Positions 1-6,277 of a stretch of DNA of 6,277 nucleotides are shown piece after piece. The stretch spans positions 1 through 6,277 of the forward strand of contig JAJFMS010000225.1 of assembly GCA_020696885.1 (NCBI GenBank), given 5' to 3'. The notes beneath the pieces were generated by a model, which was given only the letters and a program-made list of their open reading frames with translations, did no database searches and had not been told where the DNA came from. A program made the translations under genes and the position numbers. The DNA is from Armatimonadota bacterium (GTDB taxonomy: Bacteria > Armatimonadota > SYMT01). Every line of letters begins with the position of its first letter. The first letter of the stretch is position 1.

Positions 1-605
1 TGGCCGGGATGCCGCCTGCGGACGCCATGCGCCGCGCCCACGAGGTGCTGGAGTACGTGGGGCTGGGGGAGGCGCGCTACCGGAACGTGGAGACCTACTC
101 CACCGGGATGAAGCAGCGGATCAAGCTCGCCCAGGCGCTGGTGCACGGTCCTAAACTCGTGTTCCTGGACGAGCCGACGAACGGCCTGGACCCCGCCGGG
201 CGGGACCACATGCTCAACCTGATCCGGAGCATCTCCCACGGGAAGAACGTGAGCGTGATCGTCTCCTCGCACATCCTGCCGGACATCGAGCGAGTCTGCG
301 ACAGTGTGGTACTGATGCGCTCGGGGCGCCTGGCGCAGCAGGGCGACGTCGCGAGCCTGCAGGCCACGGAGGGCCGGCAGATCGATGTGGAGCTGCGGAT
401 GGCTTCGAAGGACTTCGTGGCGGCCATGGAGCGCCGGGGCGCGGGCCTGGTGAGTGAGCTGGGGCCGCGGTACCGGCTGCGGCTGGAGAAGGATGACCCC
501 GGCCGCGAAGTGTTCGCCGCGGCGATCGAGTCCGGCGCGGAAGTGCGGGGGTTCAAGCCGGCCGTGCGCTCCCTCGAGGACATCTTCCTGGAGGCCGTGG
601 AATGA
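1..605 (+). CDS. ABC-2-type transporter ATP-binding protein, first copy (5' truncated)
   Basis: This is the nucleotide-binding subunit of an ABC-2-type exporter; it hydrolyses ATP on the cytoplasmic face of the membrane to drive its permease partner. The reading frame is open from base 3, so the gene begins outside the window and the Walker A and Q-loop part is missing. Counting from the Met at base 9, the ABC signature is at residues 30-36 (YSTGMKQ, the variant usual in ABC-2 ATPases instead of LSGGQ), Walker B at 50-55 (LVFLDE), the D-loop at 59-62 (GLDP) and the switch His at 88 (SSHIL). Residues 120-198 form the C-terminal accessory region, ending in the typical RSLEDIFLE motif. The stop overlaps the next gene's start (ATGA). 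The Met at base 9 is not the real start, because it lies just upstream of the signature helix. Family assignment is firm; the substrate is unknown. Confidence 0.95.
   Translation, partial: AGMPPADAMRRAHEVLEYVGLGEARYRNVETYSTGMKQRIKLAQALVHGPKLVFLDEPTNGLDPAGRDHMLNLIRSISHGKNVSVIVSSHILPDIERVCDSVVLMRSGRLAQQGDVASLQATEGRQIDVELRMASKDFVAAMERRGAGLVSELGPRYRLRLEKDDPGREVFAAAIESGAEVRGFKPAVRSLEDIFLEAVE
590..594 (+). promoter_or_regulatory. Ribosome binding site for the first permease
   Basis: GGAGG lies inside the end of the first ATPase gene, seven bases before the ATG at 602. It supports that start over the internal ATG at 641 and fits translational coupling through the ATGA overlap. Confidence 0.75.
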
Positions 606-1552
606 GCCAGATCGCCGGGGGAACAGACCCGATCGCGGACATGACCTACCGCGACTACAACGGCCCGCTGGTCACACGGGCCGTGCGGTGGTGGGTAGTC
701 ACGCTCGCCGCCCTGCGCATGATCGTGCGGCGCCCGGGTTTCTGGGTGCTGTTCGCGGTCTCCGTGCTGCCCTATCTGCTGGCCGGGCTACTGTTCCACT
801 TGCGGTCGATCGGCGTGAGCCTGGGGCCGTTCTCGCCGCCTTACCCGGCGGGGCAGAAGTTCGCGGCGGAGTTCTGGATTGCGTTGGAGCGCCAGCAGCT
901 CGGGCTCTTCCTGATCTCCTTGCTCGTGGGAGCCGGCAGCATGGCCGCGGACAACCGCAGCAACGCGCTGCTGGTCTACCTCTCCAAGCCGGTCACCAAG
1001 GGGGATTACCTCATCGGGAAGTGGATGGGGATCTTCATCCCGCTCTTCCTCGCGGCAGCCGTCCCCGGTCTGCTGCTCTACCTCTACGGCCTGATGAGCT
1101 TCCGCTCGCTCGGGTTCGTATCGGATGAGCCGTGGCTGCTCCCGCGGATGCTGGCCGCATCTACGATTCCGGCGGCGGTGCACACCAGCCTGGTCCTTGG
1201 CTTCTCGTCCTGGTCCAAAACCCCGCGCATCGCCGGTGCGTCGTACGCCGGGCTCTACTTCGTGAGCGGGATCATCTCGTTCGGCGCCTGGCTGCTCCAG
1301 TACGGGGGCGACGTAGGCACCGGTATCCTGGTCAGCCACATGTCCGTGGCGGGGATCATCAGCGGGATGATGCAGCGCCTGTTCGGCGTGGCGCAGTTGA
1401 CCCAGGTGATGCAGCGCCGCCGCGGCATGGAGATGCTTTCTCTCGATCCGCCGATCCTCTGGATCAACCTCCTGGCGCTGGCGATAGCGCTCGTGGTGGG
1501 CATAGCGCTCGCGCGAGCCCGGATCAAGGCCGTAGAGGTGATCCAGGGATGA
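602..1552 (+). CDS. ABC-2-type transporter permease, first copy
   Basis: This is the membrane subunit expected to pair with the ATPase encoded just upstream. The 316-residue protein has a roughly 45-residue cytoplasmic N-terminus and about six hydrophobic segments: near 47-66, 98-116, 139-163, 184-203, 211-232 and 286-304. Residues 118-143 carry the ABC-2 permease hallmark after the second segment: a polar stretch (DNRSNALLVYLSKP), then a Gly-Asp-Tyr and a Lys before the next membrane span. This resembles the S.E...T..yLLs.P.sR....gK pattern of ABC2_membrane_2-type permeases. There is no signal peptide and no extra domain. The start is set by the ATGA overlap with the preceding gene and the GGAGG before it. 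Its stop overlaps the next ATPase gene by ATGA. Segment boundaries are estimated by eye and the exported substrate cannot be inferred. Confidence 0.9.
   Translation: MSQIAGGTDPIADMTYRDYNGPLVTRAVRWWVVTLAALRMIVRRPGFWVLFAVSVLPYLLAGLLFHLRSIGVSLGPFSPPYPAGQKFAAEFWIALERQQLGLFLISLLVGAGSMAADNRSNALLVYLSKPVTKGDYLIGKWMGIFIPLFLAAAVPGLLLYLYGLMSFRSLGFVSDEPWLLPRMLAASTIPAAVHTSLVLGFSSWSKTPRIAGASYAGLYFVSGIISFGAWLLQYGGDVGTGILVSHMSVAGIISGMMQRLFGVAQLTQVMQRRRGMEMLSLDPPILWINLLALAIALVVGIALARARIKAVEVIQG
1535..1544 (+). promoter_or_regulatory. Extended Shine-Dalgarno for the second ATPase
   Basis: GAGGTGATCC is complementary over ten bases to the usual bacterial 16S rRNA 3' end (GGATCACCTC). The GAGG core ends ten bases before the ATG at 1549. 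This fixes the start of the second ATPase and makes the much longer in-frame opening back to 1132 unlikely to be used. Confidence 0.8.
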
Positions 1553-2469
1553 TCCAGCTCGATCGTGTGTCCCGATGGTACGGGCAAGTGGTGGGCCTCA
1601 ACGACGTCTCCTGCGTGATCCCGGCAGGCCTCACCGCGCTGCTGGGGCCGAACGGCGCGGGCAAGACCACGCTGCTGAACCTGGTGACCGGCCAGCTCCG
1701 GCCGAGCACGGGCGAGGTGCGGGTGCTGGGCGAGCGCCCGTTCGCCAACCCCCGGGTGCTGGGCAAGCTCGGGTACTGCCCCGAAAGCGAGAGCAGCTAC
1801 GACGAGATGACTGGCCGCGAGTTCGTGACGATGCTCGCGGCGCTCAGCGGGATGAGCGGCAACCTCCTCCAGAAGCGGGTGGCGGACACCATCGAGCGGG
1901 TGGGGATGACGATCAACGCGGACCGGCAGATCGGCGGCTATTCCAAGGGGATGCGGCAGCGGATCAAGCTGGCCCAGGGAATCGTGCACGAGCCGGACGT
2001 GCTCATCCTGGACGAGCCGCTGAACGGCCTGGACCCGGTGGCGCGGAAGCAGGTGACGACCTTGCTCCGAGAGTTTGCGGACACCGGCAAGTGCGTGGTG
2101 ATCTCCAGCCACATCCTGCACGAGGTGGAGCAGCTCACGCGCAGCATCATCCTCATCCACAAGAGCCGCGTGCTGGCGCAGGGCGACATCTACCAGATCC
2201 GCTCCCTCATCGACTCCCATCCGCACCGGATCACGATCGAGACGGAGACCGGGCGCGCGCTGGCCAAGTGGATGCTAGACCTGCCGTACGTGCTGAGCGT
2301 GCGGCTGAAGAACCCGGAGGGCACCCTGGTGGAGATCGAGACCCGGGCGCCGGAGCTGTTCTACTCGCAGTTCCCGGAAGTCGTGATGGAAGGCGGCTTC
2401 GTGGTCCACAGCTTCGAGTCGCCGGACAACAACCTGGAAGCGGTGTTCCGGTACCTGGTGGGAGAGTAG
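1549..2469 (+). CDS. ABC-2-type transporter ATP-binding protein, second copy (complete)
   Basis: This is a complete 306-residue nucleotide-binding subunit of an ABC-2 exporter. All catalytic motifs are intact: A-loop Tyr 11 (RWYG), Walker A at 33-40 (GPNGAGKT), a Q-loop region at 75-80 (GYCPES) with Glu 79 where Gln is classical, a substitution common in ABC-2 ATPases, signature at 131-137 (YSKGMRQ), Walker B at 151-156 (VLILDE), D-loop at 160-163 (GLDP) and switch His 188 (SSHIL). Residues 220-306 form a C-terminal accessory domain, as in the first ATPase. The frame is open back to 1132, but that part overlaps the permease gene and reads as Arg/Pro/Gly-rich shadow. The start at 1549 is supported by the ATGA overlap, the strong ribosome binding site and the family's usual N-terminus (MIQLDRVSRWYG). 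It is paralogous to the upstream ATPase and probably pairs with the permease that follows. Confidence 0.96.
   Translation: MIQLDRVSRWYGQVVGLNDVSCVIPAGLTALLGPNGAGKTTLLNLVTGQLRPSTGEVRVLGERPFANPRVLGKLGYCPESESSYDEMTGREFVTMLAALSGMSGNLLQKRVADTIERVGMTINADRQIGGYSKGMRQRIKLAQGIVHEPDVLILDEPLNGLDPVARKQVTTLLREFADTGKCVVISSHILHEVEQLTRSIILIHKSRVLAQGDIYQIRSLIDSHPHRITIETETGRALAKWMLDLPYVLSVRLKNPEGTLVEIETRAPELFYSQFPEVVMEGGFVVHSFESPDNNLEAVFRYLVGE
2461..2466 (+). promoter_or_regulatory. Ribosome binding site for the second permease
   Basis: GGAGAG sits at the very end of the second ATPase gene, six bases before the ATG at 2473. It supports that start, though a second in-frame ATG at 2503 has its own GGAG four bases upstream (2496-2499). 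Confidence 0.6.
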
Positions 2470-2472
2470 GCG

Positions 2473-3255
2473 ATGCGCGACCTCTATCTATACCGGAGCG
2501 CGATGCGCGATCTGCTGCGACCGCGCCGCATTGCCACCGCCGCGGTGCTCGCGGCGCTGCCCGCCGTGGTTACCGGCATCATGCGCGCCGCCGCGCGCCA
2601 GAATACGTTCAACGGCCAGGTGGTGTTCGACGTCCTGGCGTTGATGTTGATCTATGGGTTCGTGCTGGTGATCCTGGCAGTGATCTTCGGCACCGGAGTC
2701 ATCTCCCAGGAGGTGGAGCAGAAGACGATCCCCTACCTGCTCACCCGCCCGATGCCCCGCTGGCGTATCGCCCTGGCGAAGCTCGCCGCCGCGGTCACCA
2801 CCATCACCGTCACCGTCTGGCTGGCGCTGGTGCTGCTGGCGCTGGTGGCGCTGGGTCCCGCGGGGCTTTCCCCGGCCCACATCGGCCGGGATCTGTGGGT
2901 GCTTCCCATTGGCGCGATGGCCTACGGATCGCTGTTCCTGCTGGTGGCTACGCTGCTGAACCGGCCGCTGCTGTGGGGCCTGGGCTACACCTTCGGGTGG
3001 GAAGCGCTGGTGGGCAACCTGCCCGGCGACGCGCAGCGGTTCTCCATCATGACCTACCTGCGCGTGCTCTCCCCGCACCCGCTGCCGGAAGGGGAGACGA
3101 TCGACGCCAGCCGGCTGCTGGCGGCGTTCTTCCCGCAGTCGATCTCCCCCACCTTCTCCGTCCGCGTGCTGATCGCTACTACCCTGGTGGCGCTGGCGCT
3201 GGCGCTGCTCTGTTTCTCTACCCGCGAGTACGTGCCGCGGGAGGATACGGACTAG
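2473..3255 (+). CDS. ABC-2-type transporter permease, second copy
   Basis: This is the membrane subunit likely to work with the second ATPase, whose stop lies three bases upstream. The 260-residue protein has hydrophobic segments near 19-37, 55-76, 102-128, 141-162, 164-182 and 229-247, giving about six spans. Between the second and third spans, residues 76-104 hold the ABC-2 hallmark: Ile-Ser-Gln-Glu, then Lys-Thr-Ile-Pro-Tyr-Leu-Leu-Thr-Arg-Pro, then Arg and Lys before the next span. This matches the family of ABC-2 permeases (ABC2_membrane_2 type) more closely than the first permease does. A long non-membrane loop covers about 185-225. Start choice is slightly uncertain: Met 1 and Met 11 are both followed by Arg-Asp-Leu and both have a possible ribosome binding site. 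This is the last gene of the operon; no clear intrinsic terminator follows it. The substrate is unknown. Confidence 0.92.
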   Translation: MRDLYLYRSAMRDLLRPRRIATAAVLAALPAVVTGIMRAAARQNTFNGQVVFDVLALMLIYGFVLVILAVIFGTGVISQEVEQKTIPYLLTRPMPRWRIALAKLAAAVTTITVTVWLALVLLALVALGPAGLSPAHIGRDLWVLPIGAMAYGSLFLLVATLLNRPLLWGLGYTFGWEALVGNLPGDAQRFSIMTYLRVLSPHPLPEGETIDASRLLAAFFPQSISPTFSVRVLIATTLVALALALLCFSTREYVPREDTD

Positions 3256-3340
3256 GGAGCGGCTGCCACGATCGCTGATCCGAACCGGGAATAACCAGAG
3301 CTGCGTGAGATCCGGTGCACCGCTTCCGTTCGCCGTTGCG

Positions 3341-3658
3341 TCAGATGCGCTCGAACTCCCCGGCGAACCCTTCGGGCCAGATCACCTGGTACGTTTCGCT
3401 CTTCAGGCGCTTGATCACCAGGACCTCGTCCAGCGCGTTCTTCTGCTTGAGCTGGGCCATTACTACCTCGATACAGCGGTTCCAGGCACCTCTCGGGAAG
3501 ATGAAGATGTTCGCGGCACCACCGAAGTCGTGTCCGTCCACGTCGGCCGAGCGGTTTCGCTCGAAGGCCTCGATCAATGCGTCTTCGATCTCGATTACGC
3601 GGTCGTAAGAGGGACGCGTGCTCGCCGGAAACTGAAGGATCAGCGTGTTTTTCGACAT
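3341..3658 (-). CDS. Small hypothetical protein, 105 residues
   Basis: I do not recognise an assigned family or function. The protein is probably soluble: no signal peptide and no membrane span. Its pattern suggests a compact alpha/beta fold: a strand near 5-10 (TLILQF), a helix at 19-34 (acidic, VIEIEDALIEAF), a Gly-rich Asp/His turn with strand at about 38-55 (DVDGHDFGGA, then NIFIFP), a helix at 58-73 (WNRCIEVVMAQLKQK) and a strand near 76-84 (DEVLVIKRL). Balanced composition and regular hydrophobic spacing separate it from the Arg/Pro-rich shadow frames here. A hand count of four lines (3361-3600) gives about 59% GC, below lines sampled in neighbouring genes (63-78%). The ribosome binding site is weak: only GGGAACGGAACC precedes the ATG. 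It lies 72 bases downstream of the S41 peptidase gene on the same strand and converges on the ABC operon. Confidence 0.75.
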   Translation of the reverse strand: MSKNTLILQFPASTRPSYDRVIEIEDALIEAFERNRSADVDGHDFGGAANIFIFPRGAWNRCIEVVMAQLKQKNALDEVLVIKRLKSETYQVIWPEGFAGEFERI

Positions 3659-3675
3659 GGTTCCGTTCCCGCGGC

Positions 3676-3714
3676 ACCACGATCCGCGCGACTGCCGTCC
3701 GCGCGGATCGTGGT
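3676..3714 (-). terminator. Perfect 15-bp hairpin between the peptidase gene and the small gene
   Basis: Arms at 3676-3690 and 3700-3714 (ACCACGATCCGCGCG and its exact reverse complement) enclose a nine-base loop at 3691-3699. In the minus-strand transcript the stem begins 16 bases after the stop of the S41 peptidase gene and ends 17 bases before the ATG of the 105-residue protein. The position fits a terminator or a 3'-end-stabilising stem for the peptidase mRNA. There is no U-tract on the minus strand (GCCGCGG follows), so it is not a classical intrinsic terminator; U-less hairpins are known as candidate terminators in high-GC bacteria. It could instead be an operator-like inverted repeat or a structure affecting translation of the small gene. 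The inverted repeat is certain; its role is inferred. Confidence 0.55.
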
Positions 3715-3730
3715 CTCCGTGTCCGGTGGG

Positions 3731-6277
3731 CTACTTCTTCTTCAAACGGGGATCCTTCTGAAGCTCCTGGATGGCGCGCTCCAACTGGGGATCGCGGTCC
3801 GCGGCGGAGTCGGCGGGGGTGTACTCCACGCGGACGTCCGGCGGCACGCCCCAGTTTTCCAGGTCGCGGCCGTCCAGCGTGAAGCAGCCCATGTGCGGCA
3901 CGCGGATCTGGCTGCCGTCCACCAGGGACTGGCTGTGCGTGAAGATGATCCAGCCCATGGTGGGCACGCCAACGATCTTGCCCAGCCCCAGCTCCCGGAA
4001 GCCGTTGGCGAAGACCTCCGCGTCGCTCAGCGAGAATTCGTCGATGAGCAGCACGATCGGCTTCACGTAGGCCTTCTCGGGCTGCGGGAACGGCGCTTCC
4101 ACACGCGGCGCGAAGGTGAAGTAGTGCCGGTTGCGGGCCAGGATGCGCAGGAGGCTGTCGTGCGTGTCGCCGCCGTTGTTGCCGCGGAAGTCCAGGACCA
4201 TTCCGTCCTTCCGCTGCCCGACACTGAACAGCTCCCGCTCGAACCGGTTCCGAGCCTCATCGCCCATATCGGCGACGTGGAGGTAGCCGAAGCGGCCGCC
4301 GGAGAGCTTGTCCGCCAGCGCTCGCTCGCGGTCGAGGCGCTGCTCGTACACGAGCTGCAGCCACTTCGTGCGGTTGATCGGCTTGAGGCGCACGGTCCGC
4401 GCACCGTCCTTCTCCGGCTTGCTGTTCACCAGCAGGGAGACGGTGCGGCCGACTTTCTCCGTCAGGGCGCGATCGTAGGCCGTTCCGGCAGTCACGTCCG
4501 CGCCGTCGATGGAGAGCACGTACTCGCCGGCCTGGAGGCGGCTCTCTTCCTGCTCGGCGGGGCTTCGCGGCATCACCGCGGCGATCTTTACGCCGGGCCC
4601 GGTATGCTCCTCGTCCGCGGAGATCCCCAGGTAGCCGGTCTCCCGCGTCGTGCGGTTCTCGCCGCCGCGGATGCCGGTGTGGGAGGCGTTCAGCTCCCCG
4701 AACAACTGCGTCACCACGTAGTTGAAGTCTCGCCGGGTGGTGACGTGATCCACCAGCGCCCGGTACTTCGCGCCGACCGCCTTCCAGTCTGCGCCGTGGA
4801 ACTTGCGGTCGTAGAAGCTGTCGTTCAGGATCTGCCACGCCTCGTCGTAGGCGGCGCGGTAGTCCACGGTGCGATCGATCTCCATCCGGGCGGTGAACCC
4901 GACCACACCCGTGGCGCCGCCGCCGCGGGCGATCCAGCGGATGGCGCCGCCCGAGAGGTAATAGATGCGCGAGGAGTCCGGCGCCCAGACGAAGGAGAAC
5001 GGCGACTCCCCGGAGGTGGTGAGACGCTGCTGGCCCTTGCCGTCCGCGCCCACCTGCCAGATGTCCCCGCGGCCCTGCGACTGGGCCACGAAGATCACGG
5101 TCTTGCTATCGGGTGACACGGAGAGGGAGCTGATCCCCTCCTCGAAGGAGGCCAGCGGCTTCGACCGGCGCTCGATCTCCTGCGGGTCGACTTTCACTTC
5201 GAGCTTCTTGGCTTCCGGCTTCGGCTCGGTTGTCGCGGGCGCGGGCGCGGGCTTGGGGAGGTCGAGCGGGTCCTCGTCGTCCTGCTTCTCCTTGTCCTTC
5301 TGCAGCGACACGGTGTAGAGCGCGAAGCGGCCCTGGTCGTTGATCGTCTCGATGTCGCGGTTGCGGTACCGGTTGGAGCCGAAGAGGAGCCTGGAGCCGT
5401 CCCGGAACCACTGCGGGCGGACGTTGAAGCCGGGATGGTCCGTGACGTTGATCGGCTCTTCCGGCTTGATCGCCTCATCGCCCTGGCCGAGGCTCACCAC
5501 CCAGACGTCCCGGTTGCGGATCTCGTCTTCCTGCATAAAGGTCAGCCAGCGGCTGTCCGGCGACCACTGGTAGTCCCAGATCTTGGGTCCCTTCACCGCC
5601 AACTGCTCGCCGCTGCCGTCCGGGCGGATCACGTAGAGGGAGGTCTGCGGCCCGCGGCGGAAAGCGATCCACTTGCCGTCCGGTGAGTAGAGCGGGTCCG
5701 TATCGATCCCGCCGCCCCGGGTGAGCTGGGTGGTGGTGCCGCTCGCTACGTCCACGGAGTAGATGCGGTAGCCGCCGTCCCGGTTGGACGAGAAGACGAT
5801 CGACTTGCCGTCCGTGGACCAGGCCACGTCCTGGTCTCGCGTGGGGTTGTTGGTGAGGCGCTTCGCCTCGCCGCCCTTTTCGATGGAGACCGCGAAGATG
5901 TCCCCGCGCACCACGAACGCCGCGCGCTTGCCGTCCGGCGAGAGCGCGAACTCGGAGACGTTACTGCTTGTGTAGGTGGCCGACGCCGTCTTCGCGCCGC
6001 GCTCGTCCGTGCGGCAGAGGATCTTCACCGGCCTCAAGGCGGTGGGGCCGCTGCTCGGGCCGGCGTCCGCGGTGCAGATGGCGCCGTCGCACTCGAAGGC
6101 CAGGGTCTTGCCGCCGCGGGCCAGGGAGGGGTAGCGGATGGCGTCCGGGGGCGTATCCACCACCGGCGCGGGCGCGCCGCCTTCCCGGGACTGGCGCCAG
6201 ACGGTGGCCATGCCGTTCCGCTCGCTGGTGGAGTAGACCGTCTGGCTATCCGGTCCCCACATCGGCCACATGTCGTT
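3731..6277 (-). CDS. Tricorn-protease-like S41 serine peptidase with TolB/PD40 beta-propeller (N-terminus cut off)
   Basis: This is a large serine peptidase of the tricorn/C-terminal-processing (S41) group, expected to trim peptides or unfolded proteins. The frame is open to the window edge, so the start and any signal peptide are outside; spacing against Thermoplasma tricorn suggests roughly 215 residues are missing. Counting from the Met at 6271: residues 1-460 are a TolB/PD40-like propeller with repeated SPDG(K) blades (near 7, 111, 152, 197, 237, 290, 386, 431) broken by a charged Pro/Ala-rich linker at 325-357. Residues 465-545 are the tricorn C1 helical domain, 546-632 a PDZ domain (GYLGIS start) and 633-846 the S41 core. 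Candidate catalytic residues are Ser530-His531, nucleophile Ser749 with Asp750 (LSDAE), and Glu805 (LENWGV); FRGNNGGD at 695-702 fits the oxyanion region. The spacing (219 and 56) nearly equals tricorn's 220 and 58. It ends in KKK. Peptidase activity is inferred. Confidence 0.95.
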   Translation of the reverse strand, partial: NDMWPMWGPDSQTVYSTSERNGMATVWRQSREGGAPAPVVDTPPDAIRYPSLARGGKTLAFECDGAICTADAGPSSGPTALRPVKILCRTDERGAKTASATYTSSNVSEFALSPDGKRAAFVVRGDIFAVSIEKGGEAKRLTNNPTRDQDVAWSTDGKSIVFSSNRDGGYRIYSVDVASGTTTQLTRGGGIDTDPLYSPDGKWIAFRRGPQTSLYVIRPDGSGEQLAVKGPKIWDYQWSPDSRWLTFMQEDEIRNRDVWVVSLGQGDEAIKPEEPINVTDHPGFNVRPQWFRDGSRLLFGSNRYRNRDIETINDQGRFALYTVSLQKDKEKQDDEDPLDLPKPAPAPATTEPKPEAKKLEVKVDPQEIERRSKPLASFEEGISSLSVSPDSKTVIFVAQSQGRGDIWQVGADGKGQQRLTTSGESPFSFVWAPDSSRIYYLSGGAIRWIARGGGATGVVGFTARMEIDRTVDYRAAYDEAWQILNDSFYDRKFHGADWKAVGAKYRALVDHVTTRRDFNYVVTQLFGELNASHTGIRGGENRTTRETGYLGISADEEHTGPGVKIAAVMPRSPAEQEESRLQAGEYVLSIDGADVTAGTAYDRALTEKVGRTVSLLVNSKPEKDGARTVRLKPINRTKWLQLVYEQRLDRERALADKLSGGRFGYLHVADMGDEARNRFERELFSVGQRKDGMVLDFRGNNGGDTHDSLLRILARNRHYFTFAPRVEAPFPQPEKAYVKPIVLLIDEFSLSDAEVFANGFRELGLGKIVGVPTMGWIIFTHSQSLVDGSQIRVPHMGCFTLDGRDLENWGVPPDVRVEYTPADSAADRDPQLERAIQELQKDPRLKKK
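5201..5299 (-). other. Low-complexity charged and Pro/Ala linker inside the peptidase propeller
   Basis: Residues 325-357 of the S41 peptidase change from Lys/Asp/Glu-rich (KDKEKQDDEDP) to a Pro-Ala run (KPAPAPATTEPKPEAKK). This is probably a flexible loop exposed between propeller blades. The PAPAPA part is written by three copies of the hexamer gcgggc on the + strand (5235-5252). Similar charged inserts occur at about this place in other tricorn-like bacterial proteins, as I recall, so it is probably not an error. Confidence 0.6.

Noticed and set aside
1132..1548. Possible N-terminal extension of the second ATPase
   Set aside because: The frame is open, but it lies inside the first permease gene and reads as low-complexity shadow. 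The start at 1549 has a strong ribosome binding site, an ATGA overlap and the usual family N-terminus.
114..2036. Identical 14- and 15-base runs shared by the two ATPase genes, considered as a recombination footprint
   Set aside because: Both runs fall in the most conserved ABC motifs (signature helix and D-loop), so shared ancestry and codon bias suffice.
1575..3278. A 567-codon open frame on the + strand across the second ATPase and second permease
   Set aside because: The translation is Ala/Gly/Arg/Pro-rich throughout with no motifs, while the overlapping frames encode complete ABC ATPase and permease proteins.
3252..3680. A 142-codon minus-strand frame overlapping the 105-residue protein
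   Set aside because: It is Arg-rich and lacks regular hydrophobic spacing; the 105-residue frame has the composition of a folded protein.
3305..5116. A 603-codon open frame on the + strand opposite the S41 peptidase gene
   Set aside because: It is antisense to a protein with clear propeller, PDZ and catalytic motifs. Its product is rich in Arg, Val, Gly and His with no domain pattern, as expected for a shadow frame in GC-rich DNA.
5036..5940. The word cttgccgtcc recurring on the + strand (near 5036, 5673, 5806 and 5929), which could look like a dispersed repeat or protein-binding site
   Set aside because: On the coding strand it is the Pro/Thr/Ala-Asp-Gly-Lys turn of successive propeller blades, so protein repeats with biased codons explain it.

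Overview
The window is a stretch of GC-rich bacterial chromosome with no RNA genes, mobile elements, CRISPR arrays or phage features that I can see. Gene content (ABC-2 exporters beside a large tricorn-like S41 peptidase with a TolB-type propeller), the high GC and the strong anti-Shine-Dalgarno matches would suit Gemmatimonadota, Acidobacteriota or a similar soil or sediment lineage. That placement is inference only; there is no marker gene to fix it.

Left half (1-3255, + strand): a compact operon of two ABC-2-type ATPase/permease pairs in the order ATPase (5' end cut off), permease, ATPase, permease. The first two junctions are 4-base ATGA overlaps and the third has a 3-base gap, each with a good ribosome binding site, so the four genes are probably co-transcribed and translationally coupled. 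The two ATPases are clearly paralogous; the two permeases have the same general ABC-2 layout but differ in sequence. The substrate cannot be read from sequence.

Middle (3256-3730): an 85-base convergent gap, then on the minus strand a 105-residue protein of unknown function with lower GC than its neighbours. Upstream of it lies a 72-base gap holding a perfect 15-bp stem with a 9-nt loop.

Right half (3731-6277, - strand): the C-terminal 848 residues of a tricorn-protease-like S41 serine peptidase. It has a TolB/PD40 beta-propeller, a tricorn C1 helical domain, a PDZ domain and the S41 catalytic domain. The Ser-His, Ser-Asp and Glu active-site positions are all present at tricorn-like spacing. 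The N-terminus lies beyond the window edge.

Overall this looks like ordinary chromosomal gene content. I did not find a convincing new system. The items most worth a second look are the intercistronic hairpin, the unassigned 105-residue protein it precedes, and the two-pair ABC arrangement.
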